Source: Sclerotiophoma versabilis | Lineage: Eukaryota; Ascomycota; Dothideomycetes; Pleosporales; Didymellaceae | Length of the DNA stretch: 64,000 nucleotides | Assembly (NCBI GenBank): GCA_012274445.1 | Contig: JAAROD010000076.1 | Location: 186,001-250,000, forward strand | Direction of reading: 5' to 3' | Shown: piece by piece, positions 34,160 to 45,938 of the stretch | How the letters are laid out: every line of letters starts with the position of its first letter | Position numbering within the stretch: position 1 is the stretch's first letter | Made by a program: the position numbers and the translations under genes | The notes under the pieces: model-generated | The model's database searches: none | Seen by the model: only the letters and a program-made list of their open reading frames with translations | Told to the model about the DNA's origin: nothing

Positions 34160-35293
34160 ATGAACGATGAAGCAACCACATCACAAATGCGAGTTGCGAC
34201 TGAGATACTGATTCTCCCACCTCACTGCACACAGCATTCAGGCATGTCTTTCCTCAGTCTGCCACCAGAAATCCGAAACATGATCTACACCTGGCTCTTC
34301 CCGACAAGCCACTCGGCAGTGCAGCTACTGGCTTGTCACAAAGGTGGCTATATCTTGATGAGCGATCGCTTGTATCTTCTCACAACCTGCCGGCAGATCT
34401 ACAACGAAGCTTCGTCACTTCTGCGATGTCAGCGCCGCTTCACGGTCGTACAACCGAAGACAATCTTCGAAGTCTTTGGGACCCTTAATGGCGGATTGGA
34501 TCGTAATCTGATTCGACAGCTCGTTCCTGACTGGAACATTAAGATGCATTACGATCTGGATAGCCACATCATGAGCAACAGCATACCTCCAATCTTTCAA
34601 GTCAGCGCTGAGTTCCGTGACAGCTGCGCGTATATGCTTCATGCCCAGGTAACTGCCAGAACATCAATATCGGATGGTCTTCGAAGATTGCGACAATGGG
34701 TGCAGAGCGGACGCTGGGACATCTTCACCGAGAGCGGTCTGTCCCAAAGCATTCACATCGTACTGCGCTTCCCACCGGCACAAGGCGACAGTAATACAAG
34801 TTCTTACCTACGAGCGGCAAATCTGATATGGGCCACCGAAGGAATCCAGAGACACGATATGGGTCAGGCGATAATCATCAACGAAGACAATGCGAGATCG
34901 GAAGATGGTCCGCATCTACTCTACGTCATGGCCAGCCTGCTACTCTTCATTCACACTATTCTGAAGAAGACTCCCGGTCACAACATAACGCCATGCCCAA
35001 TCATTTGGATGGATCGGAATCTCGAAGTGTCGCACGCAGACGTACAGTACGAAGACGGAACGATTGAGTGTGTCTCTAACGAGGACGCCAAATGCCCATT
35101 TAGAACAATATTAGAAGTTCTGTCAGTAGGCAATATGATACAGCGTTACAGGGACGTCGGAAATCCTCAAATGGTTCCCACTTACTGCAGTGCTGCGGCA
35201 GATATGACAACCAGTACAGCAAACGGCATCCGCACTAATGAATCGCTTCTGGGTTTCGCGAACTGGATCGCAAATTTGATGACCCTGGATTGA
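34160..35293 (+). CDS. 2EXR / F-box-like domain protein
   Basis: The called start gives 377 residues without introns. The frame is open further upstream, and an ATG at 33983 would add 59 residues; an ATG at 34244 lies immediately before the domain. The defining block is SLPPEIRNMIYTWLF followed about 40 residues later by LLTTCRQIYNEASSLL. This is the F-box-like or 2EXR arrangement of a very large ascomycete family: an N-terminal helical motif and the CRQIYNEA helix. The remainder is alpha/beta-like with no named domain. A role in SCF-type ubiquitination is possible but unproven for this family. The gene lies just right of the AT-rich island. Confidence 0.72.
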   Translation: MNDEATTSQMRVATEILILPPHCTQHSGMSFLSLPPEIRNMIYTWLFPTSHSAVQLLACHKGGYILMSDRLYLLTTCRQIYNEASSLLRCQRRFTVVQPKTIFEVFGTLNGGLDRNLIRQLVPDWNIKMHYDLDSHIMSNSIPPIFQVSAEFRDSCAYMLHAQVTARTSISDGLRRLRQWVQSGRWDIFTESGLSQSIHIVLRFPPAQGDSNTSSYLRAANLIWATEGIQRHDMGQAIIINEDNARSEDGPHLLYVMASLLLFIHTILKKTPGHNITPCPIIWMDRNLEVSHADVQYEDGTIECVSNEDAKCPFRTILEVLSVGNMIQRYRDVGNPQMVPTYCSAAADMTTSTANGIRTNESLLGFANWIANLMTLD

Positions 35294-36088
35294 TATGGAT
35301 AGTGGCTTGCAAATGAGGATTTACTTGCGAAAGAGGGGAATGACGGGATGATGGCAACTAGAAGCGACAAGTGTAGAGCCAGCGAAAGAGGAGGTGCATA
35401 TAATGATGAAACGGGTGGTAAGCACAGGGGTCAGGTTTGCGGATAAGAATACATTTGTTGAGTTTAAAGGAGAGCTTGCATTGTTTGGCGGGTCGTCCCT
35501 AGAAGGGTTCGAAATCAAGGCTTGGAACCTCATTCGTCGCATTCAAACAACGTCTCGATTGCTTTGGTGAACCTTTGTGGTCTTTCCAAAATCCTCTGCC
35601 CACTTATGGAGATCTTGGCCGTGCGACATCCCCATAGCAATGTGATAGATCTTATAAATCTATTGTTCTAGAATAAGCAGACCTATCAAATTCTCGACTC
35701 TCTGCATAGCTGCTTCGGTGTTCTATTTGTCGGCGTCATCATTGAGGCCTAGACAGTCCTCGTCGATTCATCCATACACCAGCACATCGCATTTCCGCTC
35801 TCCCTCGACCTCTTTCGACACATCAGACAAACAGGTCTCCTCAACCCACTGCACCATTTCCGCTACACTTTCACTTTTTACACCGCTCTTTAGAACTAAC
35901 ACGATCAGGGAAAAATTGAGGAGTTGAGGGGGGGGGGGAGGTTGTACGTATCCGCTGACGAACAGTTCCAATATTAGCAGTTCAGCTGCCTGTTGGTTTC
36001 AACGGTACAGACGAGCTATGCTGAACAGGGTCTCGACAAGTGCCTGCATCTTATCGAGGCTTTCTGATGTCATGCTTCGTTTTGATAG

Positions 36089-36123
36089 AAGAAAAAGAAA
36101 AGGAAAAGAAAAGGAAAAGAAAA
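36089..36123. repeat. AAAAGG-type purine tract
   Basis: This is an imperfect pentamer repeat of A and G only, about 35 nt long, in non-coding DNA. Confidence 0.7.
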
Positions 36124-36773
36124 GCTCGATGACTGTTACAGATAAAATCAACATCACTGACTGGTTGGTGCTATCCATCACGTGCAGCGGTTACAGCGTG
36201 GCGTATTCACGATCTATATCGTCGAACACCCGATCGTCCCTGAACCCGTGCCGTGGACCCTGGACCCTTATTTTGCCTTACTTGCAGCTGCTCCAACCGT
36301 CACAAGTCGTAGCTTCATCTTCACATGTGTCTATCATGAACTGACCCCACGCCGATCGCTGTTTCTGGTGTTACACTACCCCAGCCGACGACGTCATACG
36401 CCACCGTTTGCGCGAAGTCCCCATCATGCGCAACACACGCATGGCTCGCAAACCAGACCGCGCAAACCCTCCACGCCCGTAAGACTCAGGTCCAGCCGTC
36501 CCCAGTGTCACACCCACAACCCTGGCTTCCTGCACTCAGCGCCCTTAATTGCAGGGATTTTCTCCGATTATCAGGTGCTGCTCCCCACACGGTCACACCA
36601 ATCTCAGGCTTGATGTTGTAAAGTACGGTGTAGTCTTAAAGGTGAAAACGGACAATGGAATGAGCAACGAATCCCCGCCTCTTTCTTTGTTGAATTCAGC
36701 GACCTCGATCATGACGCTCACCTCAATGGTACCGAGTAACTTCATGTCAGCAACTGCGCACCCTGACTCTCCG

Positions 36774-36785
36774 CTATAATAAAAA
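36774..36785 (+). promoter_or_regulatory. TATA-like element
   Basis: TATAATAAAA lies about 80 nt upstream of the ATG at 36861. The placement is suitable for a TATA box of that gene. Confidence 0.35.
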
Positions 36786-36860
36786 CTCAGCTGCGCCAGC
36801 AAGGCTGATTGCTTGCATCGTTCATAATCCTCCTACGGCCGCAAGCAGCGATCAGTCACA

Positions 36861-37601
36861 ATGTCGCAACAAGACTACTTCTCATACAACCCGGAAATGC
36901 CTGCAGTCGAGCGCAAAAGCACGCGACCAAGCAGGCCAAATCTAACAGAGCGCAAAAGCTCAAGAGCGATGCGCGACATCATCCCACCGTGGGCAGAGAT
37001 GCCCGCCACACCAGCAGGCTGCCGCACGGTGAGCTTCTGCCGTTGGTCGCGATTCACGGCCTCCGGAGCCAGCACACCAACTGGCGAACTGAAAGCCTCC
37101 AAACTCTGCACGAACCGCGGCACGAGTCCAACCTACAATCCTCCAGCCAACGAGTGGACCTACCTAGGCTCCGAGCAACCCCTGCGGTGTGGCAAGCCAG
37201 ACATCCAGCGAAGCAGGCATCGCCGACAGCATAGCGCACAGCAGAACTCGCAGCAAAGCTCAGGCACATGTCCGAGCCTATCCTCAACAGCAAGCACGAC
37301 AGCCAGCAGCAGCAGTAGCGCAACAGAGCCGATGGAGTTCCGACGACGCGGCGTCCAGCGCGCAAGCACGAGCTCGCAGCTGACGGAGTCGTTCAAAGTG
37401 TCGCCTGCCAAGGGTGGCCGGGAACAGCATCCTGGAATGCTCGGCCTGATGGCGAAGCTTGGTTTGGATGCCGCGGAATGCAAAGAGTTGCCTTCGGCGT
37501 TTGACTCCGAAGACGAAGACGATGATGGAGTCGATATGGACGATTTGCGGCCCAGGAAGTCGGTGATGGGGTCGAAAGGTGGTGTTGGGCGTTATGGGTA
37601 A
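36861..37601 (+). CDS. Hypothetical low-complexity protein
   Basis: This is a single open frame of 246 residues starting at an ATG in good context (TCACAATG). The N-terminal 50 residues are basic and polar, and a Gln/Ser/Thr-rich segment covers about 125-160. An acidic run (DSEDEDDDGVDMDD) lies near residue 220 and precedes a basic C-terminus. No domain was recognised. The segment LGLMAKLGLDAAECKELP just before the acidic run is the only compact, possibly conserved part. The protein may be intrinsically disordered and nuclear. A GTGAGC at 37029 could be a donor, but no frame-preserving acceptor was found. Confidence 0.5.
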   Translation: MSQQDYFSYNPEMPAVERKSTRPSRPNLTERKSSRAMRDIIPPWAEMPATPAGCRTVSFCRWSRFTASGASTPTGELKASKLCTNRGTSPTYNPPANEWTYLGSEQPLRCGKPDIQRSRHRRQHSAQQNSQQSSGTCPSLSSTASTTASSSSSATEPMEFRRRGVQRASTSSQLTESFKVSPAKGGREQHPGMLGLMAKLGLDAAECKELPSAFDSEDEDDDGVDMDDLRPRKSVMGSKGGVGRYG

Positions 37602-37913
37602 CATGGGATAGTAACAGGACGGCTTCCTGCAGAGGTCTTTAAGGGAGGGTCAAGGGAGGGTCGGCGAAGGATAACATCTGGATATTGCATAAGCGGCATT
37701 GGACTTCTATCATCAGCATACGTAAACAAGCATTTGCCTAAGTGGTTTGATGGAGTCAGGGTGTTTGTTGGGACACGCGCATGACAGCAGACATGTACCT
37801 GCAGCTAGCTTCGAGCTTGGGCCATGATCAACTCAATGACGCTGTTCATCAAACACAGGTCCAAGCTCTCTTCCTCATACCCAAAATTCCGCAAACCTAG
37901 CCTCCACATCAGC

Positions 37914-38823
37914 ATGGAACGCCAAATAATATACCACACGCGCTCACTCTCCCAGCGCCTAATCCAATCCACTACCCGCCGCCCGTCGTCAATTGCGTCC
38001 TCCCGCCCCTCGACTGCATCTTCGCAATCATGCACCGCCAGCTTGCGACCGGTCTCTCGCCGTAGCCTACACACTACAGCGCCCGTGCTGATGCAGTCGA
38101 AGCCCCCGAAGTCGCGCGACCGCGGTCCCAAGAGCGACGAAGACACACAAACAGACTTCGGTGCCCTCGACGTCCTGCGCAACACGGCGGCGCCGGCGAC
38201 CTCTATCGACGCAACAACCGCCGACGGGTTTGCGCTCAACAATCAGATGCGCGTCAGCGGCTGTGGACTGCTGCTGGTCGGCGGCGAGGCCTTTCGGTGG
38301 CGGCCGTGGCTGCGTGAGGGCAGGAAGGAGGGCACTGTTGCCGAGGGCGGTTTGGGCGACGACGCAATGACGGCCAGGCTGAGTAACAAGAAGGGGCAGT
38401 GGGAGGTCACCGAGGGGAGTTGGGGTATATTGGAGTTAGTGTGGCCGAAGCCTGGTATGTCTCCATGTCCATCACCCACATAGTATCCATCCATCCTAAC
38501 GCATCCCCACCAAACACACTTCTGGTCCTTCACCTACCACTGTGGTTGATGCAGGACTGAGTCAACTCTAGTCTAGACTACCAATGCTAACTGATATGTC
38601 TGCAGATATACTGATTATCGGTACCGGCCCACACGTCCTCCCTCTCGCGCCCGCCGTCCGCACATATCTCAACGGCCTGGGTATAAGATTGGAAGTCCAG
38701 GATACAAGGAATGCCGCTGCGCAGTTCAATCTTTTAGCTACAGAGAGAGGTGTTGGCCAGGTTGCTGCGGCACTAATACCGACGGGGTGGAGAGAGGGGA
38801 GGGGGATTGTTGGGGACGATTGA
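37914..38823 (+). CDS. NDUFAF3 / Mth938-like (DUF498) mitochondrial protein
   Basis: Two exons, 37914-38454 and 38606-38823, encode 252 residues. An in-frame ATG at 37824 would add 30. The 151-nt intron has a GTATGT donor, a textbook GCTAACTGAT branch region and a TGCAG acceptor. The first about 60 residues are Arg/Ser-rich and almost free of acidic residues, a strong mitochondrial presequence. The C-terminal domain shows the family blocks PDILIIGTG, LGIRLEVQDTRNAAAQFN and LATERGVGQVAAALIPTGW. In animals NDUFAF3 assists assembly of respiratory complex I, and a fungal orthologue role is inferred. Confidence 0.85.
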
Positions 38824-39071
38824 AATATTAAGGTGATTGACTGCAAGTCACCCCCAAAGAAATTTGTAGCATACTGTATACCAAGAGACATGCCCAATCA
38901 TAGCGGGAAGAGCTGGACCGTGCACAGGTCTCTGTAGGACGTGCGGTTTGCGCCCTGGTGCAACTGGACCGTTCGTCTGCTTGCTATGTGGTGACAGCAA
39001 ACAGCAAACAGCAACCTACGACCTCCGTGCCCGTTTACCCAAACGCTCGAACCGTCATCCAACTCACCTTC

Positions 39072-39928
39072 ATGGAACTTCAACCCTGTTATGGGAATGC
39101 AATGTTCAGGTTTCACTTTCAGCACCAAGATGCAAACAACTCACCACCAACGGCCGGTGACGCTGGCGCCAACCTTACAGCACCTTCTGCATACATGGAA
39201 GCGCACCTACTAAGCGAGATAGCCGACGACGAACGACTGACCACTACAGAAGGTACACGAGAGCAATCACCAGCTGGACACCTTGCGCGCCCACCGCTAG
39301 CTGACAAACGAGGCCGGAGCCACTCGATTCATCTGCCGCGTACATCGTTTGTATGCGTGATGAGGCCAGGACGCAAGGTGATCGACGAGACTGAGACTCG
39401 ACCACCTTCTCCAGCAGAGGAAATAGAAGTCTTACTCGCACCCATCCGAGCAGAACTGCAGAGATTGAAAAACACAAAAGTTCCACCGTATAACCCACAC
39501 ATCCAGTCCAAGAACACGGGGCAAATTCTCAAAAATCGGCTTCTTCCTGTTGGAAGGCACGTTCTTGCGCTCTTGATCGGCGAGCCAGAAGAGCGAAGAG
39601 GGATTTTGGAGGCTGATATCTGGTAAGCATGTCATAATTTCTCCTTTCTTGGTCCTACATGTTCTTTTCTTGTCGAGGATGACGACTGACTGGACTCAGT
39701 CAATACATTGCAGAAATCTACTGGCCGAAGGAGGTCATGAAAGCGGATGGGCTGCGGGTTATGGAAATGTACCGAAATGCTGTGTTTGTTGAGGATGTGG
39801 AGTGGGATCGAGGAGGTGCGAATGAAGAGGTGTGGAGGGTGGAGAACGAAGAGGCTATTGGTGTGGATGATGATGTAGAAGAAGACGTGGAAGGTATTAA
39901 TGCAGAGGCGGCAGTGAAGGGTAGGTGA
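39072..39928 (+). CDS. Stand-alone CHD1-C-terminal-like (CHCT) domain protein
   Basis: Two exons, 39072-39622 and 39700-39928, encode 259 residues. The 77-nt intron (GTAAGC...CTCAG) joins in frame. The start is uncertain: the frame is open upstream and a second ATG lies at 39195. The block from about residue 120 to 225 (VLLAPIRAELQRLK, then LLPVGRHVLALL, then QYIAEIYWPKEV and LRVMEMYRNAVF) resembles the helical C-terminal domain of CHD1 chromatin remodellers. That domain also occurs alone in small vertebrate proteins. No chromodomain, helicase or SANT segment is present here. The C-terminus is strongly acidic. Function is unknown; a histone- or chromatin-contacting role is inference. Confidence 0.6.
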
Positions 39929-41023
39929 TTGTTGATTTGGACATGACACTGATCCAGAGTAACGTATGAGTTGGATATTGGCAATCCCTCCTTCAATTTG
40001 TCCGTGTGGGTGCGATGCTTCTTCAGGTGGCCCTTGTGTATAGTGCTGGCTCTTTCATTCTTCCGCCTTTGTTTGCTCTCGCTCCCCTCTCCTAGGTACC
40101 ATTTTGTTTGTCTCAATCTTCTGCTTGTTTACGACTGTTTGCGGGCCTTCAGGCGATAGCATTTGCTCCAGATAAGTCGATGCAGTTAGTTACCTTTCCC
40201 AATGGGATACAACATGCAGCTCGCATTGAGCAGCGATCACCTCACTTTGGATCGTCTGGCAGATGTGCAGATACACAATCTCCTCCATTTTCCTCCATTA
40301 TTCGATGCACTCTGTTCACCAGCATGGCACCTTCAATTCAAATAACAGCAACCGCAATGATACCGACAGTCGTAACCATGACCTCGACACCAACTACTCT
40401 CAGACATTATGTTTACTCCTGTGTGTTCTCAGCAGCACTTATGCGCCAACGCAGACGATGGTATCGCTATATTAACGTCGCAGATGTCTTTGCCCTGATT
40501 CGCACCTGCAATGGATTCGACCACCTGTAGCCCTTATTTCAAGTGACTACTTACGATATCAATCATTACCTGGAGAGATTCTCCAACAATATGTTCCAGT
40601 TCCGGTTGCAGCAAAGGGAGTGCAGCGCGGTCATTGCGGGTCAAGCCATTCGACATTGGATTCGCATTCAATGCTTTGATAATTTATGTAGCTGAACAGA
40701 TCGATGTAATATACATCTACCTGGCCCACAGAAACTACTATCAGAGTTCCTCTCCTATATGCCCGCCTATGCAAAGCTCTCGCATAACTTCTGCTCGTGC
40801 TACGACCATATTACTATAGGGCCAGACGTAAACTACACTACGACTACGATAGTTACCCGTCTCGCTTACAGTACCGTAACTGCGGCCGTACTACGCCATA
40901 GTACGGACTGTTGGATGTGCTGGTGTAAGAACAGTATGCTTTAAAGCTAAATTCTGACATTTCTTGAAGCAAATGATGGTCTGGTACAGTTGTTGAACCA
41001 TAGCTCATTGTCTATGAGGTAAG
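39929..41023. other. 1.1-kb non-coding stretch
   Basis: No convincing gene was seen. A 140-codon frame at 40108-40530 lacks motifs and coding bias. Confidence 0.4.
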
Positions 41024-41968
41024 TCATCGACCAAAGATTTCGTGCATGATTGCGTCCCTGTCGATGTTGGCACCGCAAAGCACCACCACGTTTAACTGCC
41101 CTTGTACCTTATCCTCCATTTTCTTGAATCCTGCCAAAGCTAGTGCGGAACTGCCCTCCGTCAACATGTTCTCCTCCAATGCCAAGATCTTCAACGCTTC
41201 CCTGATATCATCCTCATCGCAATTCACAACTTCATCCACGACTTCTATAGCTAGTGGTAAAGTAACAGTGTCTTCATCGATGCCACCTGCTACGGCCTCA
41301 GCCAACGTAGGTAGATGCTCAGTCTCTACTACGTTTCCAGCCTCCATCGAAGCGGCTAGTGCTCTCGAGTTGTTCGCAGAGGCGCCGTAGACCTTGGTTC
41401 TCGGTGAGAAAGCCTTCAGCACGGAGCCAATGCCACTGATCAAACCACCACCGCCCATAGAGATGAACACATTGTCGACTTCTGGGTATTGTTCTAGGAT
41501 CTCAAGCCCAATCGTGCCCTGCCCGGCAATGATATCAAGGTCGTTGTAAGGCGAGATGTATGTGTAGCTCTTCTCTTTCGACAGCTTCTGCGCATGTTGC
41601 TCTGCAAGACCGGTTTCTGCCCCGTGTAGAATAACATTGACGCCGTACTCCTTGATCTTTGATAGCTTCGCTGGTACTACGATTTCCGGCAACACGACGG
41701 TCAAATCTCGTCCTAGCTTGCTTGCTGCACATGCTGCCCCGATGCCATGGTTGCCCGACGATGCAGTGATCAGGCGAGACGAAGATGTTGAGGCTGACAT
41801 TTTGGACATGGCGCCGCGCAACTTGAAAGAGCCGGTAAGCTGGAAGTTCTCGGCCTTGAAGAAGAGGTTGGCATTACTACGAGCTGGAAGAAGGGGTGTT
41901 TCGTAGATGTGTGAGCGAATGCGGGATCGCGCCTGCATGGAGGCGGCAGCGGACTCAATGTAGCCCAT
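41024..41968 (-). CDS. Threonine/serine dehydratase-like PLP enzyme
   Basis: This is an intronless 314-residue protein with an ATG start. It is a fold-type II pyridoxal-phosphate enzyme. K49 in FQLTGSFKLRGA is the Schiff-base lysine, the phosphate-binding loop is MGGGGLISG at 171-179, and SSGNHG lies at 70-75. The CGAN motif near residue 299 lies by the pyridine nitrogen. There is no ACT regulatory domain, and the length fits catabolic threonine dehydratases and serine racemases rather than biosynthetic Ilv1. The reaction is likely deamination of L-threonine or L-serine to a 2-oxo acid, or serine racemisation; the sequence alone does not decide. No targeting peptide is visible, so it is probably cytosolic. 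It faces a 4-kb gene-empty region upstream. Confidence 0.88.
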   Translation of the reverse strand: MGYIESAAASMQARSRIRSHIYETPLLPARSNANLFFKAENFQLTGSFKLRGAMSKMSASTSSSRLITASSGNHGIGAACAASKLGRDLTVVLPEIVVPAKLSKIKEYGVNVILHGAETGLAEQHAQKLSKEKSYTYISPYNDLDIIAGQGTIGLEILEQYPEVDNVFISMGGGGLISGIGSVLKAFSPRTKVYGASANNSRALAASMEAGNVVETEHLPTLAEAVAGGIDEDTVTLPLAIEVVDEVVNCDEDDIREALKILALEENMLTEGSSALALAGFKKMEDKVQGQLNVVVLCGANIDRDAIMHEIFGR

Positions 41969-44900
41969 ATTTGTCGAACGCGTTTGCAGTTGGTCGTAGT
42001 CAGGGCGTAAAGGCAGGGCCGGCTGGAGTGAACTTGAAGTAGGCAGAACTCAACCCAGGTTTGCAGGTGCAAAAATCGTGTCGAGGAAAAGTAGCCTTTG
42101 AATATTTCTTGTAGATATTGATAAAGCCACTCTGCTCGTACAATATTGACATTTTCTGCCTCTATAGGGCGCGCCAAGCCAAGCCGTGAACATCTTGCTG
42201 CGGACATTCATTTCGTGCTTATGGACCTTGAGGAATACCTCATGACAAGCACACGTGACTATCTGCCTCCTGCCTTCTGGGCTTTGTCAGCTCGACATGA
42301 AGGCGAGGGAGGAGTGTATCATCGAGCTGAGAGACGCGTGTGCGAAAGAGAGCGCGCAAAAGTGGGGCCAGACGACGTTTCGAGCACGTCATTGATCAGT
42401 GCGCTGCCAGTGCTATGACCCACCGATGTATTTGATCTAGCTCTCCGTCGAACCGCACGACCAAGGCATCGTGAAAAATACCTATGTTGGCAACTGTACG
42501 TGTTTTAAGCTTGCTGATCTCCAGAACGATCTCTCCACAGCTTCTGGCATCAGGAATAGGATTGAGTTTCTCCGGAAGAGCCATTGCAGTCGATTCCAGA
42601 CAAGCAGCCTCGACTGGTGATGACTGTCAAGGTAGTTAGTGTCACACCCTACGTCAAGAGCTGAGTAATGAGAACGCAAAACTGCTCGACAACACATAAG
42701 ACGAGAAGGGTGAATAGAGCTGTAAGGTGAAAGTGTTGCACAGTCAAGCTAGATATCGCTATGCGAATCGTCTATGGCAGTCAGCAGCAGCGCGGCAAAA
42801 AAAAAAAGCGCCAGTATTCCTGCGCTCATGTATCAATTCACAAACCCGTTCTGAGGTATCTGGCATCAAGGAGTAGAAAACCGCGCGTGCTACATCTGCA
42901 GCGCTGACCTACTTTCCACCTAAGAGAGTGGGTCAGTGTACCTTTGTCGATGGTGGTCTTCAAGCAAGCAACCTCCTAGGATGGCAAGGCGAAATTGTTC
43001 TCAAAAAAGAGTTCGTTGAGCTGATTGTGTCCAGGCTATGGAAGGAATTCTTCTCTGTTCTGGATCCAGCCCGTACACTCACTGCTTCTCGAGCATCGGC
43101 GCCGGCATACCTACTAACCAGTCACTCAATGAGAAAATTGGTTTGCTTGATGTTGTGTCCGTTGCAAATAGGATGCTTTCTCTCTCAACCAATTCGCAGG
43201 TTATGCACATCCTGTTCCGGTTGTCACGTTAACGCCTTCGCACCAAAGCCTTAGGAGAAGTAGCACTAACGACTGGAATTTGGCAAAGAAAAGATCGGAA
43301 GAAAAAAACGCATCCTCTCCTCGATATCTTTGGTCTTTAAGGGAAGAAAATCCTACACACGCAAATATGTAAGAAACTTGGGGACCGGGATGCGGTGACT
43401 TGCTTCAGGACCTTTACAAGATAACGGCAAACTCCGCTGAGGTTCGGCAAAAGGGGATCGCTGAGTTTGCAGGAGCTCGACGGGTGGCTCAAAAGCAGGC
43501 TTGAGCATGAAATGTGTGAAATACGGCTGTTGCCGAAACATGAGTCGGCCTTGACCATGCCCTTCGTCATCTGCAGCGTAACGGCCAAGAACCTACACTT
43601 GCAATCGACAGTCACCCTGACGTTTTCATTAACACCAAATAAGCGATTGATCTAAGCGCAGGCGTCTCCCTTGCTCAAATGATACGTGTCGCGCCATGGC
43701 ACGTCCTTGTACAATCGCTTTTTGCAAAAGCAATGTTTCCAACAACGCCACTGCGACTTCGTTTCTTGTGAAAGCAGTTGACCTACACTCAGTCTCTGTT
43801 TGTAGTTTAACGTTGTAAGTGAGGTCTTCCGTGCACTAGTTTAGGGCGAAGAATCTAAAATGAATTTCAACAGGGAGCCCAGTCATCCGCCGGCAATCAT
43901 AGAAGCACAGCGAGCGTATACCCCAAGATACAGGGATTCAAAACGTCTTACGATCGTATCCACAAGCCATGCGTAAGAGGGTTGGATCTTCACGCCGAGC
44001 CGCGACGTTTTGCCCCTCGTGCCTGGTCCATACCTTAAATAGACAACGCGACTGTCACTCACACTAAACGAGAACGGCGCAATATCAACTGAGCAGCTAT
44101 ATAGTATCAGCGTATAGCTTTCGGTTAGGTGACGTCTGTCTGCCGCTTCATTAATGTGGCAACGTCTCCTATTACTCAGTCATGATGGAGCAGTGTTGAA
44201 ACAGAAACTGGTGGCGATGCTGATCAATATATCGAAACGATGAAAATCAGTGCAGAAGCTTTCGTCAACGGTGGACCCCCTAACGGTGATTCGTGAAGCC
44301 TGCGGCATGCTGGACAGGTTGGCGGCAAGTTTTCGCGGGGTCATGTGTGTTATATCCCAGGGTTGTCATATAGGGCACTGGCTTCTTTCGAAGCGAGGGC
44401 GAAGTCTAAGCGCCCACCGTTATAGGTTCCTGAATGATATCTCACTCCAAGTTTTGACTCAACTTACTGAATGGGTGACTTAACCAGAGTATTATAGACG
44501 GCGTGATGATACCGAACATGCTGCCTACGCGAGGTAGGGCGATATAGATTGCCCAGACCTCAGGATGAGAGCCTCAAGGAGTAATTTTGACGGACATATG
44601 GGCATGGGTAGGAACCTATTTTGTGGTTTGGTGGTGACGACGAAGATGCCGGAGCAGATCACGCAGCAAGTCCGCGTTGCCGGATGAACTTGTTTGTCTT
44701 CCCAAAAATGGTATGTTCACCGATGTTTGCACAACCTGTGAATTTGCCAATACCTGCCTAGACGTAGCCTAGAGTGACAACATAATGCCTCAGGCAATTA
44801 TCGATCTCAGGTTTCCGGATGCCTAAGGCATTCACCGAAATTCACGTCCACACCTTACCAATCCTCGCTGAACTTCTATTTCGTCACCACCCGCCGTCCG

Positions 44901-45938
44901 CCGAATGCTGCATCTTCCAAGTTAAGCGTCCTAAGACGCACCTTGAAAGGTTTCAGACTCCGATCCGCGATCTCTGGTTCGCGACGGTCCGCGTCTCAAG
45001 CCATCCGTCGAGCCCTGTGACCGTTGCCAGGCGGCATAACGGCGCCTGAACGTTGCCTAGAAATGCATAAATTGACCACAAATCGTGAGGTTGGGTGGAT
45101 GCCACACCCAACGGATGTGATTATAGCCTTTGAGACAAGCCTGTTCGTTGCATACTTGCATGAAGTAGGTAGAAGGGTGTTTGCCAGGCAAAAGTATTAC
45201 ATTTGGAGTATTACAACGGTACTTGAGCTCTACAAGTAGAAAGAAAGTTCTAGCGAGTGTGACGCAAGCGATCATTAGACCATCTTGCCGGGTATAGGTA
45301 CTCAAGGAAATCTGTCTGTGATGCTGCTGATGACTTGTAAAACAACGGGGGAAAGGGTATGGGTATGGGTGTAACGAGAATGAAACGCGAAACAAGATTC
45401 TGCTGTCGAAGCCTGGGTATCTTTCCGCCAATTTGTGTTTTCCTTGCCGCTATGGTTCATGCCCCACAAAGCTCGCTGAAGATTGGTAGGTGTCTTTTAA
45501 CGAGCTTTGTTGTAGGCGCATAGAACAATGCCGACTCTTTAATGCCTTTGTGTATCTTGCTTCCAAATCGCCATCAATGCCGCACCAAACCTGATATCTG
45601 CCCAGACCATATGCGCAAATTCTCAAACTCAATCAACGCCGCAGGCCATGGTGTAACCGAAATGTATGCCGAAAGCACCGCAATGGCTCCGAGGAGCTTC
45701 GATCCGAGAATGCAGCATGCGTTAATGAGGTGCGTTCGAAGGGTATACTGCTGTGTTGTGTTGGTATCGTGTACGTCGTCAAGCGAACAAAGGATGATTA
45801 AAGATGCTGTTGAAGTAGTTCCGCAAATGCTCCCTCTCTTCTCATATTAAATCAGTGCGACCAGCGCAACTTCAACATCCACCTCTTCCAGATATACGAA
45901 GCACCTCATGCACTGAGGCCTTCAAAGTGGTCGGCCAG
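41969..45938. other. 4-kb gene-empty region
   Basis: No convincing gene was seen in either strand. Composition varies, with an A run near 42799 and a locally GC-richer segment at 44780-45060. That segment has two near-identical 11-bp palindromes at 44786-44796 and 44820-44830. A decayed mobile element is possible but no transposase motif was found. Confidence 0.5.

Larger units (their letters stand above)
35294..36860. other. 1.57-kb non-coding stretch with simple repeats
   Basis: No convincing gene was seen. It contains a G run at about 35927-35938, an AAAAG/AAAGG purine tract at 36089-36123, and a TATA-like element near 36774. Confidence 0.45.
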
